A stretch of 64,000 bases of DNA from Alkalibacillus haloalkaliphilus. GTDB lineage: Bacteria; Bacillota; Bacilli; Bacillales; Alkalibacillaceae. The translations under genes and the position numbers were made by a program. How positions within the stretch are numbered: the first letter of the stretch is position 1; each line of letters opens with the position of its first letter. Positions 16,137 through 25,878 of this stretch are shown here, one piece after another. Below the pieces are notes generated by a model. The model worked only from the letters and a program-made list of their open reading frames with translations. It did no database searches and was not told the origin of the DNA. The stretch is taken from positions 62,001 through 126,000 of the forward strand of contig NZ_BJYA01000014.1 of the NCBI RefSeq assembly GCF_007991275.1, in the 5' to 3' direction.

Positions 16137-17693
16137 ATGAAAAATAAAGTCAGCAAAGATGAAAATCAAAAATCAAAACTAACGAACCAACAAGGGCACC
16201 CAGTCACAGACAACCAAAACACTAGAACAGTTGGAAAACGTGGCCCTACCGTTCTTGAAAACTACGATTTTCTCGAGAAAATTAGCCACTTCGACCGAGA
16301 AAAAATCCCAGAGCGAATCGTTCACGCCCGCGGAGCTGGTGCACACGGTTATTTTGAATCATACGGCGAAGTAAACGGTGAACCTATTTCAAAATACACG
16401 CGCGCGAAAGTGTTTGAGAAAGGAAAGCGCACACCTGTTTTTGCAAGATTCTCGACAGTTAACCACGGAAAACATTCACCCGAAACGTTACGGGACCCAC
16501 GTGGTTTCGCAATTAAGTTTTACACAGAAGATGGTAACTGGGATTTAGTCGGTAATAATTTAAAAATCTTCTTCATTCGTGATCCAATTAAATTCCCTGA
16601 CTTCGTACACGCATTTCAACCAGATCCTGTAACAAACATTCAAGACCCTGAAAGAATCTTTGACTTTATTAGTCAATCACCAGAAGCAACACATATGATT
16701 ACATTTTTATTCTCACCTTGGGGTATACCTGCTAACTATAGACAAATGCAAGGTTCAGGTGTTCATGCCTACAGGTGGGTCAACAAAGAAGGAAAAGCTG
16801 TGTTAGTGAAGTATCATTGGGAGCCTGTACAGGGCATTAAAAACTTAACACAACAAGAAGCTGACAAAATCCAAGGCATGAACTTTAACCACTCAACCCA
16901 AGATTTATATGAAGCAATCGAAGAAGGTAATTACCCTGAGTGGGAGCTTTACGTTCAAATTATGGAAGAAGGCGAACACCCTGAGTTAGACTTTGACCCA
17001 CTGGATCCAACTAAGCTATGGTATCGCGATCAATTTCCGTGGCACAAAGTCGGGAAAATGGTACTTAACGAAAACCCGAAGAACTTCCATGCGGAGGTAG
17101 AACAGGCCGCATTTGGTACGGGGGTATTAGTAGATGGACTAGACTTCTCAGATGATAAACTACTTCAAGGGCGTACGTACTCATACTCAGACACACAACG
17201 TTATCGCGTAGGACCTAACTACTTACAACTGCCTATTAACAGTCCACTTAAAGGCATACGCACGAACCAAAACGGCGGGCAAATGGATTACCGAACAGAT
17301 TACGGTGAAGATAAAAACCCACATATTAACTATGAACCTTCACTTCTTGGTGGATACACAGAAGATCAGAACAATGGTCAAGAACATGAACCGTACGTCG
17401 AAGGGAACATTGTAAGAGAGACAATTGACCGACAGAACAACTTCGGGCAAGCTGGTGAGACATATCGTCGTCTTAATGACTGGGAGCGTGACGACTTAAT
17501 TAACAATTTAGTTGGCGCTTTATCCCAATGTCATAAAGATATTCAAAACCAAATGATTGAGAACTTCACAAAAGCCGACGAAGAGTATGGAAAACGTGTG
17601 GCGGAAGGGCTTAATTCAATGCCGAAAGATGACAAAATGGAAGAAGCCGTTCACGATGCTGAACAGATGGGACATCCATCAGATCCATATTAA
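16137..17693 (+). CDS. katA: Heme catalase (small-subunit, clade 3 type)
   Basis: Monofunctional heme catalase of 518 residues. It shows the distal histidine in [17 protein letters not shown] (His63), the substrate-channel region [20 protein letters not shown], the Asn in DLVGNN, and the proximal heme-Tyr motif [14 protein letters not shown]. It is similar to the Bacillus vegetative catalase. The ATG at 16137 has AAAGGAGGA at good spacing; a frame extension to 16062 runs through the MscS terminator and is rejected. No clear PerR box was seen in the short upstream gap. Confidence 0.93.
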   Translation: MKNKVSKDENQKSKLTNQQGHPVTDNQNTRTVGKRGPTVLENYDFLEKISHFDREKIPERIVHARGAGAHGYFESYGEVNGEPISKYTRAKVFEKGKRTPVFARFSTVNHGKHSPETLRDPRGFAIKFYTEDGNWDLVGNNLKIFFIRDPIKFPDFVHAFQPDPVTNIQDPERIFDFISQSPEATHMITFLFSPWGIPANYRQMQGSGVHAYRWVNKEGKAVLVKYHWEPVQGIKNLTQQEADKIQGMNFNHSTQDLYEAIEEGNYPEWELYVQIMEEGEHPELDFDPLDPTKLWYRDQFPWHKVGKMVLNENPKNFHAEVEQAAFGTGVLVDGLDFSDDKLLQGRTYSYSDTQRYRVGPNYLQLPINSPLKGIRTNQNGGQMDYRTDYGEDKNPHINYEPSLLGGYTEDQNNGQEHEPYVEGNIVRETIDRQNNFGQAGETYRRLNDWERDDLINNLVGALSQCHKDIQNQMIENFTKADEEYGKRVAEGLNSMPKDDKMEEAVHDAEQMGHPSDPY

Positions 17694-17703
17694 TTTTGAA
17701 CAT

Positions 17704-17741
17704 AAGCTTTGTACGTAATGAAAACGTACAAAGCTTTTTTC
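17704..17741 (+). terminator. Terminator after catalase
   Basis: AAGCTTTGTACGT and its perfect complement around a seven-base loop, then T-rich tail. The rest of the gap to 17974 has no recognisable gene or riboswitch. Confidence 0.88.
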
Positions 17742-17974
17742 TATCATATTTTTTGTACAACTACCATATTTATTGTTAAAGGGAAATGTAGATTAAACGA
17801 AAGTAATATTTAAAAAACGACAGTTATTTTATAAGTGATTGAGTTCTACTACGAAAAATCAGCTCAGATATCAGATAATTCATAATAATGTTGTTTAATG
17901 TCATTTTCCAAAACTATGAAAACCATGAGAAAATAAAATTGGTAAACAAAATTTGGTAGGGGGTACATACTGAA

Positions 17975-18739
17975 ATGAAAAAGTTAACTATTTTACTTGC
18001 TGCGATGCTATTAATTGGATTACTTGCAGCTTGCGGCACAGATGGTGAGAGTGGAGACGGAGATATGGAAACATACTCAGTTGCTACAGATGCAAACTTC
18101 CAGCCTTTTGAGTACTTAAATCCTGACACAGGCGAAATGGAAGGTTTCGACATTGATTTACTTAACGCAATCGCTGAAGAAGCAGGGTTCCAAGTTGAGT
18201 ATGAAACTATGGAATTTGACGGCTTGTTAGCTTCAATGAGATCAGGTCGTAACGATATCGGTATAGCTGGTATTTCAATTACTGAAGATAGACAAGAAAC
18301 AATTGACTTCTCAGATGCTTATTACGATTCAGGTTTGATTTTAGCAGTTCCGATGGATTCAGATATTGAATCGATTGATGATGTCGGCGGACTTGAAGTC
18401 GGTGCTCGTCAAGGTTCTACAAGTGAGGAATTTCTATTAAACAATACAGATGCTGAAGTAACAGCATTCCCAGAAATCGTAACAGCTTATATGGACTTAG
18501 AAGCAGGTCGTTTAGATGCTGTTCTGTATGACTTACCTAACGTTCAATACTACATTATGGAAAATGCAGAAGATGAACTTAAAACGGTAGGTGACGTTTT
18601 AGAAGGTCAACCATACGGGATTGCTTTCCCTAAAGACTCTGAACTAGTTGAACCTGTTAATGAAGCTTTAGCTACAGTAAAAGAAGACGGGACTTATGAT
18701 GAAATTTACGAAAAATGGTTTGGCGAATCACCAGAGTAA
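17975..18739 (+). CDS. Substrate-binding lipoprotein, polar amino acid / ectoine-type ABC importer
   Basis: Lipoprotein of 254 residues with lipobox LLAACG (Cys20) and a type 3 solute-binding fold. Typical motifs are the N-terminal [29 protein letters not shown], and the C-terminal [13 protein letters not shown]. This family serves glutamine, arginine, cystine and, as EhuB, ectoines. It is the first gene of an operon with permease, ATPase and an ectoine synthase, so an ectoine-related ligand is a reasonable but unproven guess. The following intercistronic terminator should make this protein more abundant than the rest of the transporter. Confidence 0.88.
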   Translation: MKKLTILLAAMLLIGLLAACGTDGESGDGDMETYSVATDANFQPFEYLNPDTGEMEGFDIDLLNAIAEEAGFQVEYETMEFDGLLASMRSGRNDIGIAGISITEDRQETIDFSDAYYDSGLILAVPMDSDIESIDDVGGLEVGARQGSTSEEFLLNNTDAEVTAFPEIVTAYMDLEAGRLDAVLYDLPNVQYYIMENAEDELKTVGDVLEGQPYGIAFPKDSELVEPVNEALATVKEDGTYDEIYEKWFGESPE

Positions 18740-18772
18740 AAATTAAATAACAACACGGACACTACTATATTC

Positions 18773-18806
18773 AAGCGTAACAAGTACATGCTTGTTACGC
18801 TTTTTT
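18773..18806 (+). terminator. Intra-operon attenuating terminator after binding-protein gene
   Basis: AAGCGTAACAAG-tacatg-CTTGTTACGCTT followed by T6. It separates the binding protein from its permease, as is common where partial read-through sets the protein ratio. Confidence 0.88.
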
Positions 18807-18858
18807 CCATACTGAGTCGCGGCTGTAACGCGACTTCATAGAAGGAGAGATTAATAGA

Positions 18859-19542
18859 ATGATAGATGCACTTAACAGCATGCTTGATTCACTAATGGAC
18901 TCAGCCTATATTAAATCGTTACCCTTTTTATATGAAGGTTTAAAGCTAACTTTACTAATTACTATAGTCGGTTTATTTTTAGGTTTTATTCTAGGTGCAT
19001 TTACAGGACTTGGAAGGTTATCTAAAAATGGATTCATTCGAGGAATAAGTACCATTTTCGTTGAAGTAGTTAGAGGTACACCTATTTTAGTACAAGTCTT
19101 ATTCATATATTTCGGAATCTCAGAAGACTTAATTGGTGTTAACATCAGCGCTTTAACAGCTGCTATAATTGCAATTACTATAAACGCAGGTGCATATATC
19201 GCTGAAATTGTCCGTGGAGCTGTCCATTCAATTGATAAAGGACAATATGAAGCTGGGCGTGCTGTAGGGTTAACCGAAAGACAAACGATGCGCTACATCA
19301 TTTGGCCTCAAGCTTTTAAACGGATGATTCCACCACTAGGTAATCAATTTATCATTAGTTTGAAAGATACTTCCTTATTCTCCGTCATTGCAGTTGGAGA
19401 ATTAGTATACCAAGGTAGACAATACTACAATGCAACATTCGAAGTTTTTGAGACTCTCGTTATGGTTTGTATCATATACCTTATGATTACAATTCCAACT
19501 TCGGTAATTTTACGTCGTGTAGAAAGGAAGTTAGATGTATAG
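18859..19542 (+). CDS. Amino acid-type ABC permease
   Basis: Inner-membrane permease of 227 residues of the HisM/GlnP family with about five transmembrane segments. The EAA loop is recognisable as YEAGRAVGLTERQTMRYIIWPQAFKRMIPPLGNQ (about 131-164). The ATG follows AAGGAGAG. The downstream ATPase gene starts at the base after its stop codon. As only one permease gene is present, it would act as a homodimer. Confidence 0.9.
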   Translation: MIDALNSMLDSLMDSAYIKSLPFLYEGLKLTLLITIVGLFLGFILGAFTGLGRLSKNGFIRGISTIFVEVVRGTPILVQVLFIYFGISEDLIGVNISALTAAIIAITINAGAYIAEIVRGAVHSIDKGQYEAGRAVGLTERQTMRYIIWPQAFKRMIPPLGNQFIISLKDTSLFSVIAVGELVYQGRQYYNATFEVFETLVMVCIIYLMITIPTSVILRRVERKLDV

Positions 19543-20265
19543 ATGATTACTGTTAAAGATTTACACAAGTCGTTTGGGGACCTTGAAGTCCTAAAAGGAA
19601 TAAGTGCTGAAGTTAAAGAAAGTGAAGTAGTCTGTGTAATCGGGCCTTCAGGTTCTGGTAAAAGTACATTTCTAAGGTGTATCAACCTTTTAGAAGACAT
19701 TACATCAGGCGAAGTTACAATCGATCAAGATGTAATTAATGACCCCAAAACTAACATTAACCAAGTCCGTTCACAAGTGGGAATGGTATTTCAGCACTTT
19801 AATTTGTTCCCACATAAGACGGTGCTAGAAAATATTACTATTGGACCTGTTAAAGTAAAAGGTATGAAAGAAGAGGCAGCTAAGGAGATAGCTTTACAAC
19901 TTTTAGAAAAAGTTGGGTTATCCGACAAAGCAGATGCCTACCCTGAAAGTCTATCAGGCGGGCAAAAACAACGTGCAGCTATAGCGCGTTCATTAGCTAT
20001 GGAGCCTAAAGTCATGCTTTTTGACGAACCAACATCTGCATTAGACCCAGAGTTGGTTGGTGACGTGTTAGAAGTTATGAAAGATTTAGCAAGAGAAGGT
20101 ATGACGATGGTCGTCGTAACACACGAAATGGGATTTGCGCGTGAAGTTGGTGACCGCGTTATGTTTATGGATGAAGGTGTTGTGATGGAAGAAGGCGACC
20201 CACAACAAATTTTCGAAGATCCACAAAACCCACGTACACAAGAGTTTTTAAGTAAAATTCTATAA
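19543..20265 (+). CDS. Amino acid-type ABC importer ATPase
   Basis: ATPase of 240 residues, GlnQ/HisP type. Walker [10 protein letters not shown] at 34-42, Q-loop [13 protein letters not shown], signature LSGGQKQR, Walker [15 protein letters not shown] and the H-loop VVTHEMGFA are intact. It abuts the permease gene, and ectC follows 29 bases after its stop with no terminator between. Confidence 0.93.
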   Translation: MITVKDLHKSFGDLEVLKGISAEVKESEVVCVIGPSGSGKSTFLRCINLLEDITSGEVTIDQDVINDPKTNINQVRSQVGMVFQHFNLFPHKTVLENITIGPVKVKGMKEEAAKEIALQLLEKVGLSDKADAYPESLSGGQKQRAAIARSLAMEPKVMLFDEPTSALDPELVGDVLEVMKDLAREGMTMVVVTHEMGFAREVGDRVMFMDEGVVMEEGDPQQIFEDPQNPRTQEFLSKIL

Positions 20266-20294
20266 CAAACATATTCGAAGGGAGAAATCTACTA

Positions 20295-20684
20295 ATGAAA
20301 ATTGTAAAATTACAAGATGTAATCGGATCAGAAAACGAAGTTAAGGGTGAAAATTGGGATAGCCGTCGCTTACTTTTAAAGAAAGATGGTATGGGCTTCT
20401 CACTCCATGACACTGTAATTAAAGCAGGAACTGAAACTCATATTTGGTATAAAAACCACTTAGAAGCTGTTTACTGTATTGAAGGTGACGGTGAGGTTGA
20501 GACATTAAAAGACGGTAAAGTATACAAAATTACACCAGGCACAGTTTACTCTTTAGATGAACATGATGAACATTTATTACGTGGTGGTAGTGAAGACATG
20601 CGCGTTGTTTGCGTATTCAACCCGCCTCTATCAGGTAAAGAAGTTCATGATGAAAATGGCGTCTACCCTGTAGATGAGGATTAA
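20295..20684 (+). CDS. ectC: L-ectoine synthase
   Basis: Cupin-fold enzyme of 129 residues that cyclises N-gamma-acetyl-L-2,4-diaminobutyrate to the compatible solute ectoine. The family pattern is unmistakable: [39 protein letters not shown], and [19 protein letters not shown]. The iron ligands known from Paenibacillus EctC (Glu57, Tyr85, His93) fall at exactly the same positions, so the enzyme should be active. ectA and ectB, which normally precede it, are absent; instead it is the fourth gene after an ABC importer. A GAAGGGAG ribosome site is present. Either ectA/ectB are elsewhere or the cell cyclises an imported precursor. Confidence 0.95.
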   Translation: MKIVKLQDVIGSENEVKGENWDSRRLLLKKDGMGFSLHDTVIKAGTETHIWYKNHLEAVYCIEGDGEVETLKDGKVYKITPGTVYSLDEHDEHLLRGGSEDMRVVCVFNPPLSGKEVHDENGVYPVDED

Positions 20685-20707
20685 TTAATTATAAGGGGAG
20701 ATTTATT

Positions 20708-21016
20708 ATCAAGAAGTTTTCATACGTTGGCTATGGGTTAGCAATTACAGTTGTCGCTTTATTAGTTGGGGCTTTCACTGGTGATTGGAATGTACCACTG
20801 ACCATCATTAGTGTAGGTGCAATTGTTCCACTGCTTATAGCAGGTATCTTAACAGGTGCTCTCAATCGCGGTGATCGTGTAAGAGCTAATTATCATACTG
20901 AAACACAACAAGATCGCTATAGTAGAGATACATGGATTAAAAGACTTCTACTCATAAGCTCGCCCAATGCAACATTATTAGTCTTGATGATTATAATCGG
21001 ATTATTGACGTATTAA
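20708..21016 (+). CDS. DUF5316-like small membrane protein, non-AUG start
   Basis: A 102-103 residue frame that begins at ATC (20708) or ATT (20705); no ATG, GTG or TTG exists near its 5' end. AAGGGGAG at 20693-20700 is well placed for the ATC. The protein starts (I)KKFSYVGYGLAITVV, has three predicted transmembrane helices, and contains ISVGAIVPLLIAGILTGAL and GDRVRANYHTETQQDRYSR, the pattern I associate with DUF5316. It follows ectC by 23 bases and ends at a strong terminator, so it is the last gene of the ectC operon. Function is unknown. Confidence 0.72.
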   Translation: MKKFSYVGYGLAITVVALLVGAFTGDWNVPLTIISVGAIVPLLIAGILTGALNRGDRVRANYHTETQQDRYSRDTWIKRLLLISSPNATLLVLMIIIGLLTY

Positions 21017-21019
21017 AAT

Positions 21020-21055
21020 AAGGCAACCTCTACTTAAAGAGGTTGCCTTGTTTTT
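21020..21055. terminator. Bidirectional terminator
   Basis: AAGGCAACCTCT-acttaa-AGAGGTTGCCTT with T-rich tails both ways, between the ectC operon and the convergent symporter gene. Confidence 0.9.
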
Positions 21056-22202
21056 ATCCTTTAAACTTACTTGTAAATTTATCAACGAACAGTGCAATGG
21101 CACCATCACCTGTAACGTTAGCTGCTGTTCCGAAGCTATCTTGCGCCATGTATAACGCGATCATTAACGCAATAGCTGCTTCAGTAAACCCTAACATTGA
21201 ACCTAAAATACCAATCGCCGCCATAATCGCTCCACCTGGAACCCCTGGAGCTGCAATCATAATGATACCTAACATTGCAATGACTGGTAACATCTCGAAG
21301 AAGCTTGGTACCGTGTAGCCATCTAATACAGCCATTACTGCTACTGTACAGCTGACAATGGTAATAACACTACCTGATAAATGAATGGTCGCACTTAACG
21401 GAACACTAAAGTTCGCAACTTCCTCACGTACATTGTTCTGTTTTGATTGTCTTAAAGTAACCGGAATTGTCGCAGCACTACTCATTGTACCTAAACCTGT
21501 AAAATATGCAGGGATCATCGTTTTCAGTAAACTAAATGGGTTACGACCGATATACAAACCTGCTGCTGTATATTGCAGAATAATCCAAGCCCAATGTGTT
21601 GCTATCGCTACAACTAAAACAACACCGAACACTCTTAACGTATCAAAGACTGTTCCTTCTGAGGCAAGCTCAGCAAAGATTCCAGCAATGAAGAATGGAA
21701 GTAAAGGAATAATTACTTTAACAATAACTAACTCCACGACTGATTTACCTTCATCGAACACACGAATTAACGTTTCACTATTTAACTTAGCCATCGCAAT
21801 ACCGAACGTAAAGGCTAGTACTAATGCTGTAATAACTCCCATTAAAGGATCAATAGCTAAATCAATATAACCTTCTAACGCACTTCCTTCTTCTGGTGCA
21901 GAACGTTCTGAAGCCACCATTGGCATAATTAATGTTGCAATAAAGAAAGCAGCGATACCTGCTAGAATAGTTGACGTGTAAGCTGTACCAACTGTTAAAC
22001 CTACTAGCCTACCAGAACCCTGTCCAAGCTTTGATACACCTGATGCAATAAAGAACAATATAATTAATGGAATCATGAATTCAATAAACTGTCCAAATAA
22101 GTCACTAAATGTAATTAACGACCTTGTTAACCACTCAATTCCTATAAGCCCAACAACAATACCTAGTATAATACCAGCAATTAATTTGACGATTAACTTC
22201 AT
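21054..22202 (-). CDS. Dicarboxylate/amino acid:cation symporter (DAACS family)
   Basis: Membrane protein of 382 residues with about eight helices and two re-entrant loops. Family motifs include the serine-rich hairpin GLGTMSSAATIPVT (about 264-277) and a proline/glycine-rich hairpin AAPGVPGGAIMAA. The conserved MAQDSFGTAANVTGDG motif binds substrate and sodium. Likely substrates are glutamate, aspartate, serine or dicarboxylates. The ATG at 22202 with AAAGGGG upstream is preferred to a start ten codons earlier. Confidence 0.9.
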   Translation of the reverse strand: MKLIVKLIAGIILGIVVGLIGIEWLTRSLITFSDLFGQFIEFMIPLIILFFIASGVSKLGQGSGRLVGLTVGTAYTSTILAGIAAFFIATLIMPMVASERSAPEEGSALEGYIDLAIDPLMGVITALVLAFTFGIAMAKLNSETLIRVFDEGKSVVELVIVKVIIPLLPFFIAGIFAELASEGTVFDTLRVFGVVLVVAIATHWAWIILQYTAAGLYIGRNPFSLLKTMIPAYFTGLGTMSSAATIPVTLRQSKQNNVREEVANFSVPLSATIHLSGSVITIVSCTVAVMAVLDGYTVPSFFEMLPVIAMLGIIMIAAPGVPGGAIMAAIGILGSMLGFTEAAIALMIALYMAQDSFGTAANVTGDGAIALFVDKFTSKFKG

Positions 22203-22318
22203 TTCCTGTTGCCCCTTTCTCTTTCGTGACAATTTTATGAATAATAACTCTTATCTTACTGTTTAATGTCGAAATGTACAATGCTATTTTAAATAATCAG
22301 AATTATCAAATTTATATT

Positions 22319-22349
22319 ATAAAAAACTCGGCCACTTAGACCGAGTTTT
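22319..22349 (-). terminator. Terminator of the radical SAM gene
   Basis: On the minus strand AAACTCGG-tctaagtgg-CCGAGTTT followed by T-rich sequence. The stem begins at the stop codon. Confidence 0.8.
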
Positions 22350-23478
22350 AACGTTTTACTATTTCTATTTTTGCTTGACGTTGTTGAAAGTCAACTTCTT
22401 GATAATACGTGTTTTTCACTAACACATTAGGACCTAAACATTTAGCGATCGGGCAATGACAATTTAAAGATTGAGCTGTCTTTGTGTCTAACCATTGATG
22501 ATATGAATCTAGAAGTTTAGTATCTTGAACATTACCTAAAGAAGGCTCATCTCCAAAGTCTGTAACTGTCACATCACCCGTAAATATATTAACATTTAAC
22601 CGTGAGCGCCCATCTGGATCATTACGGACCGTCACATTGTTGGCTCGGTCTAACCGCTTTAAAAGCTTCAAGTCTTCCTCTGACTTGTTACAAGGATAAA
22701 ACGGCATTGTACCAAACAACATCCATACATTTTCGTCACGATGATCTAGCAGACGGTTAATCGCTTCTTGCATTTCATCAAGCGACAACGTTTGCAAGTC
22801 GCTAGCGAAGTCTACTGGGTACATCGGGTGAATTTCATGACGGGCACATCCCATTTCAAGAACATGGTCATGTATTTTTTCTAAGTAAGGGAAAGTACGT
22901 TTATTTAACATCGTTTCAGCTGAAACCATGACACCCGCTTCTGATAACTTCTGACTGTTTTCTACCATTCTATGAAAATACATTTCGCGGTTTTCATAAG
23001 AAGGTTTGCGGTCCATTAATGCGAAACCTGTCTCTGCGAACTCTTCTACTGTTCCCCAGTTATGCGAAATGTGTAATACGTCCAAATAAGGAATAATCGC
23101 TTCGTAACGATTGTATGGTAAAGTCAAGTTAGAATTGATTTGCGTTCGTACGCCTCGTTCGTGTGCATATTTCAATAAAGGAACAACGTATTCATCTACT
23201 GACTTTTTCGATAACATCGGTTCGCCACCTGTAATACTTAACGTTCTAAGATGTGGCACTTCATCGAGCCTTTTAAGTAATAGATCAATTGGCAAAGCAT
23301 CTGGGTCTTTTTTCATCAACGTGTCACCTACTGCACAGTGACGACAACGCATATTACATAAATGAGTCGTTGTAAATTCAATGTTCGATAACACTATTTC
23401 ACCATGTTCTTCAACATCCATATATGCTTCCCAAGGGTCATATTGAGGGGAAAGTGGTGTTTTATATGTTGTGCTCAT
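22348..23478 (-). CDS. yfkAB: YfkAB-type radical SAM protein
   Basis: Protein of 376 residues with the radical SAM cluster motif CNMRCRHC (CxxxCxxC, about 42-49), the SITGGEPM glycine motif, and a C-terminal cysteine-rich part (LNCHCPIAKCLG) that may bind a further iron-sulfur cluster. It resembles the YfkAB family of Bacillus, whose substrate is not established. The ATG has AAAGGACG upstream. The gene stands alone. Confidence 0.88.
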   Translation of the reverse strand: MSTTYKTPLSPQYDPWEAYMDVEEHGEIVLSNIEFTTTHLCNMRCRHCAVGDTLMKKDPDALPIDLLLKRLDEVPHLRTLSITGGEPMLSKKSVDEYVVPLLKYAHERGVRTQINSNLTLPYNRYEAIIPYLDVLHISHNWGTVEEFAETGFALMDRKPSYENREMYFHRMVENSQKLSEAGVMVSAETMLNKRTFPYLEKIHDHVLEMGCARHEIHPMYPVDFASDLQTLSLDEMQEAINRLLDHRDENVWMLFGTMPFYPCNKSEEDLKLLKRLDRANNVTVRNDPDGRSRLNVNIFTGDVTVTDFGDEPSLGNVQDTKLLDSYHQWLDTKTAQSLNCHCPIAKCLGPNVLVKNTYYQEVDFQQRQAKIEIVKR

Positions 23479-23557
23479 TGAAAACGTCCTTTCTCATAGG
23501 GAAATCCTTCACTATTCTAACACAAATCCTATGAGGAAGAACGCTTGTCATTCGCAA

Positions 23558-24535
23558 CTAATGAACGACTATTTTTTGTTCATGCTTATAAATGTGAACT
23601 AAGTCTTCAACAATTACACTAGCGGTTGGTCCCTTCCCTGCACCTGGACCTTCAAGTTTAAGTTGGCCATTGTATTGACTAGTGACGACAACACCATTAT
23701 TAACCCCTTCTACATCATATAAAGGGTGCTTTGCCGTAACCCATTTAGGTTCAACGACACCATTTACTTCTCCTTGCTTAATCGTTAAAGTAACAATATG
23801 TTTTGCGCGATGCCCTTTCAATTGTTGGTTAACCACATCTTCTTGTCTTAAGCCTGTAATACCTTGACGGAAAACCTGATTAAAACTAACCCGCTCTTCT
23901 GTTACTAGCTCTGCTAAAATAACAGCTTTATAAAAGGCATCGAACCCTTCAATATCATTAGTTGGATCAGCTTCTGCATAACCTAGACGTTGTGCTTCTT
24001 GTAAGGCTGTATTGAGATCAATCTGCTTATTTCTCATTTCACTTAAAATATAGTTAGATGTTCCATTTAAAATTGCTTCAATACGAACCACTTCATTTAC
24101 CGAAACCAACTGACTGAGCGTTCGAATGACAGGCACACCACCTGCAACAGTCGCTTCATAATGAACAGCTACACCTTGTTCTTTTGCTTTTTCTTTAAGT
24201 TCAAACCCTTTATAAGCGAACATTTCTTTGTTAGCTGTAATGATATGACACCCTTGGTCAATCGCCTTACACAAATAAGTAAAGGCAGGTTCAACACCAA
24301 CAATCGCATCGACTATAACATCAACAGGTTGTGCTAAAACATCATCAATATTAGACGTTACTAAGACATCGCTAGATACATCTCGCTTAATCGAGTCATC
24401 TTTAACTAAAACAGCGACAACATTAACAGAGCCATTTAGCGATTCAGACAACCTTTCTTGCTCTCGTTCAATTAACTCATACACACCACTTCCTACTGTG
24501 CCGAAACCTAACAAAGCTACGTTAACCGAACCCAT
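23558..24535 (-). CDS. hom: Homoserine dehydrogenase, short form without ACT domain
   Basis: NAD(P)-dependent enzyme of 325 residues that reduces aspartate semialdehyde to homoserine. It has the N-terminal Rossmann motif ALLGFGTVGSGVYEL, the ANKEMFAYKG motif, and the family signature AEADPTNDIEGFDAFYKAVIL. Normal Bacillus Hom is about 430 residues with a C-terminal ACT domain for feedback control by threonine; that domain is absent. As the last gene of the SAM-riboswitch operon it probably supplies homoserine for methionine only. Confidence 0.92.
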   Translation of the reverse strand: MGSVNVALLGFGTVGSGVYELIEREQERLSESLNGSVNVVAVLVKDDSIKRDVSSDVLVTSNIDDVLAQPVDVIVDAIVGVEPAFTYLCKAIDQGCHIITANKEMFAYKGFELKEKAKEQGVAVHYEATVAGGVPVIRTLSQLVSVNEVVRIEAILNGTSNYILSEMRNKQIDLNTALQEAQRLGYAEADPTNDIEGFDAFYKAVILAELVTEERVSFNQVFRQGITGLRQEDVVNQQLKGHRAKHIVTLTIKQGEVNGVVEPKWVTAKHPLYDVEGVNNGVVVTSQYNGQLKLEGPGAGKGPTASVIVEDLVHIYKHEQKIVVH

Positions 24536-24549
24536 TTGTTGCCTCCTTT

Positions 24550-25869
24550 TTATGAATTCACATGTTCGACTTGTGATGACTCACCAGTTGCAGCTTTAAT
24601 TGCTTGCTCTAAGTCTTCAATTAGATCGTCAACATTTTCGATTCCAACTGATAAGCGAATAAGATCATTAGTCACACCTGTTTGAGCCACTTCTTCCTCA
24701 CTTAACTGTTGATGAGTCGTACTCGCTGGGTGAATAATTAAACTTTTCGCATCTCCTACGTTAGCTAGATGAGACCACAATTCCACTTGATTAATCACTT
24801 CAGAACCTGCTTCTTTACCACCTTTAATACCGAATACAACAATCGAACCAGCACCTTTTGGTAAATACTTTTGCGCTAACTCATTTGAAGGATGGTCGTC
24901 TTTTTCTGGGTACAACACCCACTCTACACCTGGATGTTTTTCTAGGTACTCAACAATACGACGAGCATTTGCAACGTGCTCTTTCATACGAACGTGTAAC
25001 GTCTCTAAACCTAATGCTATTTGAAACGCATTGTACGGACTTAATGAAGCCCCTGTGTCACGTAACACTTGAACACGTGCTTTCGTAATGAATGCTGCTT
25101 CAGGTAATGCTTCAGCATAAACAATGCCGTGATAGCTTGGGTCAGGTTGAGTGAAGCCAGGGAATTTCGAGGAATTCCAATCGAACTGACCAGCATCAAC
25201 GAGCACACCACCTAATGTCGTTCCATTACCACCTAACCATTTTGTCGCTGAATGAACAACGATATCCGCTCCATATTCTATAGGGCGTAACAAATATGGT
25301 GATGGGAATGTGTTATCAACAATTAACGGCACGCCTGCTTCATGAGCAATTTCTGCAACTCGTTCAATATCTAATACGTGTAAGCCAGGGTTTCCGATCG
25401 TTTCAGCAAAAACCGCTTTCGTTTTTGGTGTAATCGCTTGGCGGAAATTGTCTGGTTTTGTTGGGTCAACGAAATGTGTCGTAATACCATGTTTCGGTAA
25501 CGTAGTTGAAAACAAGTTATAAGTTCCACCATATAACGTTGATGCAGCAACAATTTCATCACCCGCCTCAGCGATGTTAAAAATCGCAGCTGAGATCGCA
25601 GCCATACCACTTGAGAACGCCAAGGCACCAATTCCACCTTCCAACTGTGCGACACGCTCTTCTAAAGCACCAACTGTCGGGTTACCGATACGAGAATATA
25701 TAAACCCTTCCTCTTGCAATGAAAATAAATTAGCTGCATGTTCTGTACTATCAAATTTGTACGAGTTCGTTTGATAGATCGGTAGCGCTCTTGCACCTGT
25801 AGTCGGATCAGCCTCTAATCCACCATGTACTCCAATTGTCTCTAAACGGTAATCTTTTTGACTCATCAT
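24550..25869 (-). CDS. metY: O-acetylhomoserine sulfhydrylase
   Basis: PLP enzyme of 439 residues (Cys/Met metabolism family) that makes homocysteine from O-acetylhomoserine and sulfide. Visible motifs are [33 protein letters not shown], and the PLP lysine in [11 protein letters not shown]. Length and gene order (metX-metY-hom) fit MetY. The gap to metX is nine bases, to hom 14 bases. Confidence 0.93.
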   Translation of the reverse strand: MMSQKDYRLETIGVHGGLEADPTTGARALPIYQTNSYKFDSTEHAANLFSLQEEGFIYSRIGNPTVGALEERVAQLEGGIGALAFSSGMAAISAAIFNIAEAGDEIVAASTLYGGTYNLFSTTLPKHGITTHFVDPTKPDNFRQAITPKTKAVFAETIGNPGLHVLDIERVAEIAHEAGVPLIVDNTFPSPYLLRPIEYGADIVVHSATKWLGGNGTTLGGVLVDAGQFDWNSSKFPGFTQPDPSYHGIVYAEALPEAAFITKARVQVLRDTGASLSPYNAFQIALGLETLHVRMKEHVANARRIVEYLEKHPGVEWVLYPEKDDHPSNELAQKYLPKGAGSIVVFGIKGGKEAGSEVINQVELWSHLANVGDAKSLIIHPASTTHQQLSEEEVAQTGVTNDLIRLSVGIENVDDLIEDLEQAIKAATGESSQVEHVNS

Positions 25870-25878
25870 TCACCACTC

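Noticed and set aside
21385-21870. 161-codon plus-strand frame inside the symporter gene
   Set aside because: Antisense shadow of a clear DAACS transporter, with no ribosome site and no family-like sequence.
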